The position numbers and the translations under genes were made by a program. This document shows, in pieces, positions 35,865 through 44,778 of a DNA stretch of 64,000 nt. Source of the DNA: Curtobacterium sp. MCPF17_052 (lineage in GTDB: Bacteria > Actinomycetota > Actinomycetes > Actinomycetales > Microbacteriaceae); contig NZ_QKSD01000006.1 in the NCBI RefSeq assembly GCF_003234085.1, forward strand, positions 1 to 64,000, read 5' to 3'. How positions within the stretch are numbered: position 1 is the stretch's first letter; every line of letters begins with the position of its first letter. The notes under the pieces are model-generated. The model did no database searches. It had not been told where the DNA came from and saw only the letters and a program-made list of their open reading frames with translations.

Positions 35865-37052
35865 TCAGCCCGCCGCCGGGTCGGCCAGCAGTGACGTGAA
35901 CGCGAGCTCGGCCGCACCGCGGAAGAGCACACTGCCGACGAGCTCCGCCGGGACGATCCGCAGGTCCTCGCCCATCGCGGTCATCGTCTGGGCCCGCACG
36001 GCGTCCTCGAGTCGGCTGCCGACATGGCGGAGCAGTGTGCCGAGGAACCCGCCGAGCACGACGACGTCCGGGTTCACCGTGTGCACCACGTTGCGGATGG
36101 CGACGGCGAGCGCGGTGACCTGCCGGTCGACGACGGCCGCCAACTCCGGACGGGGACCGTCGGCGAGGACGTCGCCGAGCCGGTCGGCCTGGTCGATCCC
36201 GAGTCTGGCGGCATCGAGCAGCGCTGCCTGCGAGGCCTCCGTCTCCAGGCACCCGACGGCCCCGCAGTGGCAGCGGATCCCGTTCGCCGCGACGAAGGTG
36301 TGGCCGAGCTCCCCCGCGTACCCGGCGGCACCGGCGAGGGGGCGGCCGCCGGTGATGATCCCGCCACCGATGCCACTCGCACCGCCGTTGACGTACACGA
36401 CGTCGGTCGCCCCGCGCCCGGCGCCGTAGAGGAACTCCGCGGTGACACCGAGGTTCGCGTCGTTCGCGGCCCGGACCGGCAGCCCGGTGCGCTCGGCGAG
36501 CGGAGCGGCGAACGCCTCGTCACGCCAGGCGAGGTGCGGGGCGTACCGGACGACACCGTCACCGACCCGGACGATCCCGGGGACCGACACCGCGACGCCG
36601 ACGACCCGTCGGCCCGCGGTCCGTTGCCGCTCGGCCGCAGCCGCGACCAGGTCGGTGGCGATGGCGAGCGCTTCGTCCGGTGTCGGGACCGAGGGGGTCC
36701 GGACCGTCCGCCGCTCGTGTTCGGTGCCGTCGAGGCCGATGACGGCCAGGGTCACGGCGTCGATCTCGGGGACGATCCCGAGGGCGACGACCTCGGCCGA
36801 AGCGGAGACGGTCGCACTCGGACGTCCGACGCCGGTGGCGGGCGGCGCGTCCCCCTCGACGACCAGGCCGAGGTCGACGAGTTCGCCGACGAGGGCGGCG
36901 ACCGTGGAGCGGTTCAGTCCGGTCTCACGGGTGAGGGCGGAGCGGGGCATCGGTCCACGCTCGTGCACGAGTCGCAGGACCCGGGCGAGGTTGCGGCGCC
37001 GGACGACGTCCGTGGTGCGCGCAGGACGGGAGGCTGTGCTCGCCTCCGACAT
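35865..37052 (-). CDS. ROK-family transcriptional regulator (XylR/NagC-like)
   Basis: A 395-residue regulator. The N-terminal winged helix (about residues 20-65: RRRNLARVLRLVHERG, SALTRETGLNRSTVAALVGEL) is joined to a ROK sugar-kinase-like domain. The zinc-binding ROK signature appears as GHTFVAANGIRCHCGAVGCLE, with the glucose/xylose-binding ANDANLGVTAEFLYG before it. It lies downstream of, and in the same direction as, the alpha-xylosidase operon but is separated by a strong inverted repeat. XylR-type ROK proteins repress xylose genes, so it is a candidate regulator of xylAB or yicI; LacI control of the yicI operon is better supported by sites. Confidence 0.88.
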   Translation of the reverse strand: MSEASTASRPARTTDVVRRRNLARVLRLVHERGPMPRSALTRETGLNRSTVAALVGELVDLGLVVEGDAPPATGVGRPSATVSASAEVVALGIVPEIDAVTLAVIGLDGTEHERRTVRTPSVPTPDEALAIATDLVAAAAERQRTAGRRVVGVAVSVPGIVRVGDGVVRYAPHLAWRDEAFAAPLAERTGLPVRAANDANLGVTAEFLYGAGRGATDVVYVNGGASGIGGGIITGGRPLAGAAGYAGELGHTFVAANGIRCHCGAVGCLETEASQAALLDAARLGIDQADRLGDVLADGPRPELAAVVDRQVTALAVAIRNVVHTVNPDVVVLGGFLGTLLRHVGSRLEDAVRAQTMTAMGEDLRIVPAELVGSVLFRGAAELAFTSLLADPAAG

Positions 37053-37151
37053 GTCCGCTCCGATCGTCCGTCCCGCCAGCGTAGTGCGGCCGGCGAGGTC
37101 GGCCGCGTGCCGCGCTGTCCGCTCGGTTCGCTCGGTCCGCCTGTTCGCTCG

Positions 37152-37211
37152 GTTCGCGCTGAGCGACAGTCCTCGTGGTGGCGGCCGCGAGGACTGTCGC
37201 CCAGCGCGAAC
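37152..37211. terminator. Long inverted repeat, terminator of alpha-xylosidase operon
   Basis: Arms of 24 bp (37152-37175, starting GTTCGCGCTGAGCGACAG; 37188-37211) pair with a single mismatch around a 12-nt loop. It lies 14 nt after the end of the alpha-xylosidase gene and ahead of the ROK gene. It could also be a dispersed palindromic element. Confidence 0.75.
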
Positions 37212-37224
37212 GGATGATCGCGTG

Positions 37225-39495
37225 TCAGCCGGCGGCCGTGACCGTGCCGTCGTCGGCGAACGCGACCGCGTAGGTCACGGCCCGGCCGTCGGGGGACGTC
37301 ACCACCACGTCACGGGTGCCGGCACCACCGGCGCCCGGGAACGCGCGGAGTTCGAGCGCCTCGTGGTAGTCGTGATCCGGCCGGTCGGTGCGGGTGGACA
37401 GCGGCAGGACCGCGCCCTCGCGGACCCAGAGCGGGAGGGTGTCGAAGCCGTGCCGCTCGCGCCGCCAGACCCCGCCGGGAACGACCTCGCCCGTGAACCA
37501 GTTCGTCCACGAGCCCGCCGGCAGCCAGTACTCGACGTCGCCGGACTCGCTGAACACCGGCGCGACGAGCAGGTCCGGTCCGAGCAGGTACTGCCGGTCG
37601 CAGTACGCGGCGGTCGGGTCGTCCGGGAACGCCAGCGGCATCGGACGCATCACCGGGATGCCCCGTGCCGACGCCTCGAGCCCGGCCGCGTACAGGTACG
37701 GCATCAGCCGGAGCTTCAACTCGGTGAAGGCCCGCGTGACGTCGACCGCTTCCTCGTCGAACGCCCACGGCACCCGGTAGGAACTGCTGCCGTGGAACCG
37801 GCTGTGCGACGAGAGCAGCCCGAACTGCACCCAGCGCTTGAAGACGGCCGGGTCCGGGGTGCCCTCGAAGCCGCCGATGTCGTGCGACCAGAAACCGAAG
37901 CCGGACAGCGCCAGGGACAGGCCGCCGCGCAGGGTCTCCGCCATCGACGGGAACGACGAGGTGTTGTCCCCGCCCCAGTGCACCGGCATCTGCTGGCCGC
38001 CGGCGGTGGCGGAGCGGGCGAACACGACCGCGTCGCCCTGGCCCTTGGTCTCCTGCAGCACCTCGAACACGGCCTGGTTGTACAGCTGGGTGTACCAGTT
38101 GTGCATCCGCTCGGGGTCGCTGCCGTCGGCGTAGACCACGTCGAGGGGGATGCGCTCGCCGAAGTCCGTCTTGAAGCAGTCGACGCCCTGCTCGACGAGG
38201 GCCCGGAGTTTCGACTGGTACCAGGCGGTGGCGTCCGGGTTCGTGAAGTCGACGAGCCCCATGCCGGCCTGCCAGAGGTCCCACTGCCAGACGGTGCCGT
38301 CCGGGTTCTGCACCAGGTACCCGGCGTCGGCGGCCTCGTCGAACAGCTTCGAGGCCTGCCCGATGTACGGGTTGATCCAGACGCAGACCCGCAGGTCCTT
38401 GTCGTGCAACCGTCCGAGCATGCCGGTGGGGTCCGGGAACACCCGGGGGTCCCACTCGAAGTCGCACCAGGTGAACTCGCGCATCCAGAAGCAGTCGAAG
38501 TGGAACACCGAGACCGGCAGCTGGCGGGCGGTCATCTCGTCGACGAACGAGGTGACGGTCGCCTCGTCGTAGTCCGTGGTGAACGACGTGGACAACCACA
38601 GGCCGTAGGACCACGCCGGCACGTGCGCCGGACGACCGGTGAGCTGGGTGTACCGCTCCAGGACGGCTGACGGGCTGCCGCCGCCGATGACGTGGAACAC
38701 CAGGGACTCCCCCGGCACCGAGAACTGCACGCGCTCGACGGTCTCGGAACCGACCTCGAAGGAGACGTGCCCGGGGTGGTCGACGAGGACGCCGTACCCG
38801 CGGTTGGTCAGGTAGAACGGCACGTTCTTGTACGACTGCTCGCTCGACGTGCCGCCGTCGGCGTTCCAGATGTCGACGGTCTGCCCGTTCTTGACGAGCG
38901 GACCGAAGCGCTCGCCGAGCCCGTAGACGAGCTCACCCACGCCCAGGTCGAGCTGCGCGTGCACGAACCGGTCCGACGCCGGTGCGTCCGCGCCCTGGAC
39001 CCGGGCGTTGCCGACCACCCCGCGGGAGACCTCGGCGCCGGGGTCGAGGGTGACGTACCCGAGCGACTTGTGCCCCGAGCCGGTGAGCACCCGGCCCGCA
39101 CCGTCCGCATCGGTGGCGACGAACCGCAGGTCCCACGGCGCCCCGGGCGTGACGACGGCCGACAGGTCGCCGGAGGTGAGGGTCCCGACACCGTCGGTGA
39201 CCGTGGCGGAGCCGTGCCCCGCCTCCTGGCCGACCAGGTCGAAGGAGAGCTCCGGACGCGGTGCCCGGAAGTGCTCGACGCGGACGGTGACGACGCCCGC
39301 CATCGGGCTCGACAGCGAGACGGTCAGGGTCGGACGGTTGAGGGTGTCGCCCCGCGACGCGATGACCTTCGTCGGCGCGGTGACGACCAGGCGGTCACCC
39401 TCCGGCGTCTGTCGTGCGTCGATGTCGTACGCCTCGGCGGCGTACACGGGGTGGACTCCGGGCCTGAGCTGCCAGAACCCGTCGGTGAACTTCAT
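37225..39495 (-). CDS. yicI: Alpha-xylosidase, GH31 (YicI-type)
   Basis: A 756-residue glycoside hydrolase family 31 enzyme that releases xylose from the non-reducing end of alpha-xylosides such as isoprimeverose (xyloglucan fragments). E. coli YicI is about the same length. The catalytic nucleophile Asp is in DCFKTDFGERIP and the acid/base Asp in MPVHWGGDNTSS, both exactly as in YicI, with HFDCFWMREFTWCDFEWD in the active-site barrel before them. No signal peptide, so it acts in the cytoplasm on imported oligosaccharide. The ATG shares a base with the stop of the preceding permease (TAATG); it is the last gene of the importer operon. Confidence 0.95.
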   Translation of the reverse strand: MKFTDGFWQLRPGVHPVYAAEAYDIDARQTPEGDRLVVTAPTKVIASRGDTLNRPTLTVSLSSPMAGVVTVRVEHFRAPRPELSFDLVGQEAGHGSATVTDGVGTLTSGDLSAVVTPGAPWDLRFVATDADGAGRVLTGSGHKSLGYVTLDPGAEVSRGVVGNARVQGADAPASDRFVHAQLDLGVGELVYGLGERFGPLVKNGQTVDIWNADGGTSSEQSYKNVPFYLTNRGYGVLVDHPGHVSFEVGSETVERVQFSVPGESLVFHVIGGGSPSAVLERYTQLTGRPAHVPAWSYGLWLSTSFTTDYDEATVTSFVDEMTARQLPVSVFHFDCFWMREFTWCDFEWDPRVFPDPTGMLGRLHDKDLRVCVWINPYIGQASKLFDEAADAGYLVQNPDGTVWQWDLWQAGMGLVDFTNPDATAWYQSKLRALVEQGVDCFKTDFGERIPLDVVYADGSDPERMHNWYTQLYNQAVFEVLQETKGQGDAVVFARSATAGGQQMPVHWGGDNTSSFPSMAETLRGGLSLALSGFGFWSHDIGGFEGTPDPAVFKRWVQFGLLSSHSRFHGSSSYRVPWAFDEEAVDVTRAFTELKLRLMPYLYAAGLEASARGIPVMRPMPLAFPDDPTAAYCDRQYLLGPDLLVAPVFSESGDVEYWLPAGSWTNWFTGEVVPGGVWRRERHGFDTLPLWVREGAVLPLSTRTDRPDHDYHEALELRAFPGAGGAGTRDVVVTSPDGRAVTYAVAFADDGTVTAAG

Positions 39496-40418
39496 TACTT
39501 GACCGCTCCTGCCGTGATGCCGCGCGCGAGGGTGCGCTGGAAGATGAGGAAGAACACGAGCGTCGGGATGAGGCCGAGCAGGGCCGACGCGCTCGTGGTG
39601 GTGACGTCCATCAGCCGGTCGCCCTGCAGCAGGGAGATCGCGACGGGGACCGTCTGGTTGTCGTTGCTGACCAGGAAGGTCAGCGGGATGAGGAACTCGT
39701 TCCACGTCCAGATGAAGAAGAAGATGAGCAGGACCGACAGGGTCGGGCGGCTGATCGGGACGATGACCCGCCAGAGCACACGCCAGCGGCCGGCGCCGTC
39801 GAGCGCGGCGGCCTCGAGGATCTCCTTCGGGAAAGTCCCGTAGACGCTCGACAGCAGGTACGTGCCGAACGCGGACTGGATCACCGTGAAGACGATGATG
39901 ACGCTCCACACGTTGTCGTACAGTCCGATGCCCTTGAACATCATGTAGAGCGGGTAGAGCAGGACCTCCTGCGGCAGCATGTTCGCGAGCATGAACAGCA
40001 CCACGATCCAGGTGCGGTACCGGACCCGACCGATACCGATCGCGAAGGCGTTGAGGATCGAGATGAGCACCGCGAGCAGCGCCACCATGCCGCTGATGAA
40101 CACGCTGTTCCAGAGCTTCAGCGGGAAGTCGACCCGGTTCCAGAACGTCGTGATGCCGTCGAAGGACAGCTGCGTCGGCCAGGCGAGCGGCCCGCCGGCC
40201 GCGTAGTCCGCGGGCGTCTTGAACGAGTTGAGCAGGATGAGCAGGAACGGCGCGGCGATGAGCACCGCGATGACGATCCCACCGGTGAGCACGACCCAGT
40301 CGGCGGGCCGCTTGACCCCGCCTTCGCCCGGTCGCTTGCGCGGCTTCGTCGTCGGCCGGGAGGCCCGTCCCGCGTCCGCCGTGACGGTCGCCCTGGTGCT
40401 GGGTGCGGACACGGTCAT
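39495..40418 (-). CDS. Carbohydrate ABC permease (MalG-type)
   Basis: A 307-residue inner-membrane permease with six TM segments after a hydrophilic N-terminus of about 35 residues. The EAA loop that contacts the ATPase is EILEAAALDGAGRWRVLWRVIVP. Paired with the MalF-type permease at 40415 and the binding protein at 41537. No ATPase gene is nearby, so, as is common in actinobacteria, a shared MsiK-type ATPase elsewhere would energise it. Likely substrate: an alpha-xyloside, from the coupled YicI gene. Confidence 0.93.
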   Translation of the reverse strand: MTVSAPSTRATVTADAGRASRPTTKPRKRPGEGGVKRPADWVVLTGGIVIAVLIAAPFLLILLNSFKTPADYAAGGPLAWPTQLSFDGITTFWNRVDFPLKLWNSVFISGMVALLAVLISILNAFAIGIGRVRYRTWIVVLFMLANMLPQEVLLYPLYMMFKGIGLYDNVWSVIIVFTVIQSAFGTYLLSSVYGTFPKEILEAAALDGAGRWRVLWRVIVPISRPTLSVLLIFFFIWTWNEFLIPLTFLVSNDNQTVPVAISLLQGDRLMDVTTTSASALLGLIPTLVFFLIFQRTLARGITAGAVK

Positions 40419-41392
40419 CGTGCCTCCTCCTTGCGTTCGGCCCGGTTCTGGGCGGCGATGAACCCGATGGCCACGATCACGATGACGACCGTCAGCGCGG
40501 TGGCGATGGTCGCGCCGTACCCGACCTGCTGCGCCTGGAAGAACTGGCTGTACGAGTAGTAGCTCGGCACGATCGTGGCGTTGCCGGGGCCGCCGCCGGT
40601 GAGGGCGTAGACGGGCCCGAACACCTTGAGGGCCGCGATCGTGCAGGTGAGCACGACGACGAAGATCTCGGGCCGGATGATGTGCACCGTGATGGAGCGG
40701 AACCGCTGGAACCAGTTCGCGCCGTCGAGTTCGGCGGCTTCGTAGAGCTCCGGGTCGACGCGCTGCAGGGCCGCCATGAAGACGACGACCGGGTAGCCGA
40801 TCTGCACCCAGACGAGCACGACCGCGACCGACAGCAGCGCCGTGTCCGGGCTGCCGAGCCAGTTGTGCTGCAGGCCGTCGAGGCCGACCGCGCCGAGGAC
40901 CGCGTTGAGGGCGCCGTTCTCCGGGCGGAGGATCCACCCGATGACGATCGCCGCGATGACGGCCGGCAGGATCTGCGGCAGGTAGTAGGTGGCGCGGAGG
41001 AAGCTGGCGAGCTTGCCGCCGAACTTCTTGCCGATCACGTCGAACAGCGCGGCGGCGAGGACGAGCCCCAGGCTGGTGGGGACGATCACCATCGCCAGGA
41101 TCATCACGATGCTGTTCCGGAACGAGATCCAGAACTGCCCGTCGGCCATCAGCCGGCGCCAGTTGTCGAGCCCGGTGAACTGCGGCGGCAGGATCCCGCG
41201 GTAGTTCGTGAACGACAGGTACACGTTCCACCCGAGCGGCACGAGGATGATCGCCGCCAGCAGCACGAAGCCGGGGAGCAGGTAGAACCAGTAGCTGCCG
41301 CGGCCGGAGGCGGGCATGATCGCGCCGTCGTCGCGGCGGCGGGGGCGGGGCACGCGGCCGCGGAGCGGCGCGATGGGAGGACTGGACGCCAT
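40415..41392 (-). CDS. Carbohydrate ABC permease (MalF-type)
   Basis: A 325-residue permease with six TM segments and the EAA motif ELYEAAELDGANWFQRFRSI. The N-terminal 30 residues are basic and cytoplasmic. Its stop overlaps the MalG-type start by 4 nt. It follows the substrate-binding protein gene after a strong hairpin (41438-41480), so its expression is probably lower than that of the binding protein. Confidence 0.93.
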   Translation of the reverse strand: MASSPPIAPLRGRVPRPRRRDDGAIMPASGRGSYWFYLLPGFVLLAAIILVPLGWNVYLSFTNYRGILPPQFTGLDNWRRLMADGQFWISFRNSIVMILAMVIVPTSLGLVLAAALFDVIGKKFGGKLASFLRATYYLPQILPAVIAAIVIGWILRPENGALNAVLGAVGLDGLQHNWLGSPDTALLSVAVVLVWVQIGYPVVVFMAALQRVDPELYEAAELDGANWFQRFRSITVHIIRPEIFVVVLTCTIAALKVFGPVYALTGGGPGNATIVPSYYSYSQFFQAQQVGYGATIATALTVVIVIVAIGFIAAQNRAERKEEAR

Positions 41393-41437
41393 CGTCGGGC
41401 TTCCCTTCCGGGGAGTGGGGTGGTGCGGGTGAGGGGG

Positions 41438-41480
41438 CCGGGAGGCGCGTGACGAGTCGGACTCGTCACGCGCCTCCCGG
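41438..41480. terminator. Partial terminator between binding-protein and permease genes
   Basis: A perfect 20-bp stem (left arm starting CCGGGAGGCGCGTGACG at 41438, right arm ending 41480) with a 3-nt loop. It lies in the 144-nt gap after the solute-binding-protein gene and before the permease gene. Such intra-operon hairpins typically raise binding-protein mRNA over permease mRNA. Confidence 0.85.
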
Positions 41481-41536
41481 GTGGCCGCGTCGGCGACCGG
41501 GGTGGTGCAGGTGACCGGAGGGTCGAGACCGTCAGG

Positions 41537-42841
41537 TCAACCCGTGACGGCCTTCACGCCGTCGGCGTACTGCTGGCCGAGCTCCTCGTTGACCTGCTTC
41601 GGCGAGCTGCTGCCGTTGAGGACGCTCTGCAGACCGGCGTTCAGCTGGTCGTAGAACGTCGACGTGGGCCAGTCGGGGTAGTACGCCAGACCGTCACGCT
41701 CGGTGAGCGTGTTGAAGTTGGCGATGAGTTCCTTGCTCTTCTCGTCGGTGATGTCGGACTCGGTCGCCGCGACCGGGACACCACCGTTGTTGCCGATGAT
41801 CGCCTGCATCTCGGGACGGAGCGTGATGTCGATGAACTTCTCGGCGAGCGTCTTGTTCTTCGCCTTGGTCGGGACGACCCAGAGGTTGCCGGACGAACCG
41901 GGCGACATCTCGGCGCCCGGGTACAGGAAGGTGCCCCAGTCCTGCTGCATCTCGGTGCCGAAGCGGCCGTACCACCAGGAGCCGGAGAAGAACATCGGGT
42001 ACTTGCCGCTGATGAAGGCGGTGCCCGCGTCCTCGGCCTTCATGCCGGTGGAGTCGCCGGAGATGTAGCCCTTGTCGGTCCAGTCCTTGATCGTCTTGGT
42101 GGCGTACGAGATCTCCTTGTCGGAGAAGTCGACCGGGTTCTTGTACAGCTGGTAGTCGTTCACCCAGCTGCGGTCCGCCTTGGACAGCGCGAGCTGGTAC
42201 CAGAGCTGGCCCAGCGGGTACTCGGCGGCCGACTCGGCGAGCGGCGTGACGCCCTTCGACTCGAACGTCGCCATGGCCTTCTCGAGGTCGGCCTGGGTCT
42301 TCGGGACCTCGACGCCGTACTTCTCGAAGAGCTCCTTGTTGTAGTAGAACTCCACGTACTCGCCGTAGTCGGGCACGCCGTACCAGGAGCCGGAGCCCAT
42401 CACGCCCTTGTCGTCGTAGCGCGCGGTGGTCTGCAGGGACTTCGCCAGCTTGTCGTCCCAGCCGTACTTCTCCACCGCGTCGTCGAGCGGGCTGAGCAGA
42501 CCCTGGCTGGCGAGCAGGCCGGCGGTGGCGTTGCCCTTGTTGTACTCGATGAGGTCCGGCGCCTGGTCGGAGTTCAGCGACTGGCTGGCCGTCTTCCGGA
42601 TCTGCTCGAAGCTCTTCTCCTGGAACTCGACCTTCGCGCCGGTCTCCTTCTCGAAGACCTTGATGGACTCCTTCCAGGCCTTGCCCATGGCGGAGTCCTC
42701 GGACTCGAAGTGCCAGAGCTTCAGGGTCTTGCCGTCCTCGTTGCTGCGGTCGTCGGCGCTCCCACCGGCGGAACAGCCGGTCAGGACGACGGCGGTCGCG
42801 GCGAGCCCGGCGAGTGCGCCGAGCAGGCGTGACTTCTTCAT
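41537..42841 (-). CDS. Sugar-binding lipoprotein of ABC importer
   Basis: A 434-residue extracellular solute-binding protein, family 1. The lipoprotein signal is MKKSRLLGALAGLAATAVVLTGC with lipobox LTGC (Cys 23). The mature part begins with a Ser/Asp/Asn linker and then TLKLWHFESEDSAMGKAW, typical of cluster D/MalE-like oligosaccharide binders, and contains FISGKYPMFFSGSWWYGRFG. First gene of the alpha-xyloside operon: binding protein, MalF, MalG, YicI. A LacI operator lies 39 nt upstream of its start. Confidence 0.93.
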   Translation of the reverse strand: MKKSRLLGALAGLAATAVVLTGCSAGGSADDRSNEDGKTLKLWHFESEDSAMGKAWKESIKVFEKETGAKVEFQEKSFEQIRKTASQSLNSDQAPDLIEYNKGNATAGLLASQGLLSPLDDAVEKYGWDDKLAKSLQTTARYDDKGVMGSGSWYGVPDYGEYVEFYYNKELFEKYGVEVPKTQADLEKAMATFESKGVTPLAESAAEYPLGQLWYQLALSKADRSWVNDYQLYKNPVDFSDKEISYATKTIKDWTDKGYISGDSTGMKAEDAGTAFISGKYPMFFSGSWWYGRFGTEMQQDWGTFLYPGAEMSPGSSGNLWVVPTKAKNKTLAEKFIDITLRPEMQAIIGNNGGVPVAATESDITDEKSKELIANFNTLTERDGLAYYPDWPTSTFYDQLNAGLQSVLNGSSSPKQVNEELGQQYADGVKAVTG

Positions 42842-42880
42842 GTCGCTACTTCCTCGTAGTTGGTGATGGGTGTCGCAGTA

Positions 42881-42894
42881 TCGAAGCGCTTCGA
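42881..42894. promoter_or_regulatory. LacI-type operator upstream of binding protein
   Basis: TCGAAGCGCTTCGA, a perfect 14-bp palindrome with the central CG of LacI/PurR-family sites. The same core GAAGCGCTTC occurs twice upstream of the adjacent lacI gene (43997-44010 and 44039-44052), which ties this operon to that regulator. Confidence 0.9.
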
Positions 42895-42932
42895 CAGTGC
42901 ACGGCCGAAGACGCCGGTGGAGCCGTGTCCGG

Positions 42933-43940
42933 TCAGTGCACCGGTCGGATGGACCCGCGGTCGATGAACCGCGGTCGGAGGAGTGTGACGCCCGGTTCAC
43001 GGGCACCGTCGACCTGACGGACGGCGCCCTCCACGGCGCCGCGACACATCTCCTCGAGCGGGAGGGGGATGGTGGACAGGGGGACCTCGAGCGCGTCGGT
43101 GTCGTAGCTCGCGCAGGCGGCGACGACCGAGACGTCCTGGGGGACACGGATGCCCCGGGACACGAGGTGGGCCAGGACGGCCTCGACGACGGGCTCGTTG
43201 CAGTGGAACACGAGCGCCGTCATGTCGGGCAGGCCGGCGAGCAGCTCGTCGGCGGCCGCACGCTGGTCGACGCGGTCGAGGGACGGGTACCGGGCGAGGG
43301 TCGCGATGCCGGCGGACCGGCACTCGTCCTCGAACGCGTCGGCGAACCGACGGATGAAGCCGGTGTGCCGCTCGACGTAGGTGGCGGGGTGCCCGATGAC
43401 CCCGATGCTGCGGTGCCCCGCGGCGGCGAGCGCCCGGACGGATTCGCGTCCGGCCTCGGCGAAGTCCAGGTCGATGCAGGTCAGGCCCGTGGTGTCACCC
43501 GGGACGCCGACGAACGCGGCCGCGGCACCGGAACGGCGCACGACCTCGGCCCGCTCGTCGTCCGTGGAGACGCCGAGCACGACGACCCCGTCGACCAGCG
43601 AGCTGTCGACCACGCGACGGATGCCGGTGACCTCGTCGTCGCGGGCGAGCAGGAGGACGTCGTCGTCGTGCGCCCGAGCAGCCTCGACGACCGCTGTGAC
43701 GAAGCGCATGTGCGTCGGCAGGTGCGCGTCCTCCCGGATCGGGGCGGACAGCGCGAGGATGTTCGTCCGGGCGCCGGCGAGCATCCGGGCGCCGGCGTTC
43801 GGGCGGTAGTCCAGGTCCGCGACCGCCCGGTCGATGCGCTCGCGGGTGGTGGCGGAGATGCTGCGCTTGCCGGAGAGGGCGTACGAGACGGTCGAGATCG
43901 ACACGCCCGCGGCCTTCGCCACCTCGTGGATCGTCACCAT
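42933..43940 (-). CDS. LacI-family regulator of alpha-xyloside operon
   Basis: A 335-residue regulator with the N-terminal HTH VTIHEVAKAAGVSISTVSYALSGKRSIS (residues 2-29), hinge LDYRPNAGARMLAG, and a PBP-like ligand domain (VDGVVVLGVSTDD, GVIGHPATYVERHTGF, FHCNEPVVEAVLAHL). Encoded directly upstream of, and in the same direction as, the binding-protein gene. Palindromic sites with a common GAAGCGCTTC core lie both in front of the operon and in front of the regulator, so it most likely represses both. Confidence 0.92.
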   Translation of the reverse strand: MVTIHEVAKAAGVSISTVSYALSGKRSISATTRERIDRAVADLDYRPNAGARMLAGARTNILALSAPIREDAHLPTHMRFVTAVVEAARAHDDDVLLLARDDEVTGIRRVVDSSLVDGVVVLGVSTDDERAEVVRRSGAAAAFVGVPGDTTGLTCIDLDFAEAGRESVRALAAAGHRSIGVIGHPATYVERHTGFIRRFADAFEDECRSAGIATLARYPSLDRVDQRAAADELLAGLPDMTALVFHCNEPVVEAVLAHLVSRGIRVPQDVSVVAACASYDTDALEVPLSTIPLPLEEMCRGAVEGAVRQVDGAREPGVTLLRPRFIDRGSIRPVH

Positions 43941-43996
43941 GCGCGCACCTCCTCGTGCTCGTTCGTCGCTGCTGTCGGGCGGCTCGTGGAGGGCTT

Positions 43997-44010
43997 GTGA
44001 AGCGCTTCGA
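43997..44010. promoter_or_regulatory. LacI-type operator, lacI promoter, site 1
   Basis: GTGAAGCGCTTCGA, with the palindromic core GAAGCGCTTC at 43999-44008. It lies 57 nt upstream of the lacI start; centres of this and the next site are 42 bp (four helical turns) apart. Confidence 0.85.
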
Positions 44011-44038
44011 CGAGCTTGCGACGGCGACGTTAACAGCG

Positions 44039-44052
44039 TCGAAGCGCTTCGC
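44039..44052. promoter_or_regulatory. LacI-type operator, lacI promoter, site 2
   Basis: TCGAAGCGCTTCGC, same core at 44041-44050. The four-turn spacing from site 1 fits cooperative or looped repression. Confidence 0.85.
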
Positions 44053-44058
44053 GCAACC

Positions 44059-44083
44059 CATTTGTCGGCGATGCCGACAAATG
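44059..44083. promoter_or_regulatory. 25-bp palindrome of unknown owner
   Basis: CATTTGTCGGC, spacer GAT, GCCGACAAATG: perfect 11-bp arms, right next to LacI operator site 2. Its sequence is unrelated to the LacI sites, and its AT-containing outer half-sites look like a regulator site and not a terminator. Confidence 0.65.
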
Positions 44084-44219
44084 GAGCGCGCCATGTGCCC
44101 ACCTCCCGTCGGCATCGGACGCGCCCGCCGCTGGAAGAGCGGGGCCGGACATCACGGATCGGCATCATCCGGACGACGACGAGGGTGTGGAGGCGGGTTC
44201 CCCTGCCAGGATCGACCGC

Positions 44220-44705
44220 ATGGGGGCACGCAGCGCGCACGTCATCACCGCACTCGTCATCGGCACCGTCGGGGTGGTGACGCTCAGCGGGTGCACGGCC
44301 GACGAACCAGCACCGACGAAGACCGTGACCGTCAGCGCGACGCCCCGGGCGCTGCCCCCGGGCGACACCGACGTCAGCGCCGCAGCGGTGTGCGGGCAGG
44401 TGAGCGCCGTCGAGACCATCACGTTCAACGCCGCCGACGCACACCAGCGCGGTGAGCTCGGGGACGAGGCGTACCGGTCCCGACTCGACGCCGCGCGCTT
44501 CGTCTACGAACGGCTCCCGTCCGTCGGCGACGTCGGCACGTCGGTCGGCGCACTGCAGACGTGGCTGACAGACCACCCGGCCACCGATTCGGCGCTCGCG
44601 CTCGACCCGGACGACGTCGGGCTGCAGGACGCCGTCGCGTCGGTCGGGGCGGCCTGCGGCGCGGCCGGGTCGCCGGTCGCCATCTCGGCGGCGTCCGGCG
44701 GCTGA
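44220..44705 (+). CDS. Lipoprotein of unknown function
   Basis: A 161-residue secreted lipoprotein: signal MGARSAHVITALVIGTVGVV followed by lipobox TLSGC (Cys 25). A Thr/Pro linker (APTKTVTVSATPRALPPGD) is followed by a helical domain with two Cys (near 58 and 151) that could form a disulfide. No family recognised. Single gene, divergent from the lacI control region. Confidence 0.78.
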   Translation: MGARSAHVITALVIGTVGVVTLSGCTADEPAPTKTVTVSATPRALPPGDTDVSAAAVCGQVSAVETITFNAADAHQRGELGDEAYRSRLDAARFVYERLPSVGDVGTSVGALQTWLTDHPATDSALALDPDDVGLQDAVASVGAACGAAGSPVAISAASGG

Positions 44706-44778
44706 CGGGAGCGCGGTCCCTCGCGCCGACCGACCGATCACCGCACCGGACCTGCCGCTGCGATGCCCGTCCGCCGGG

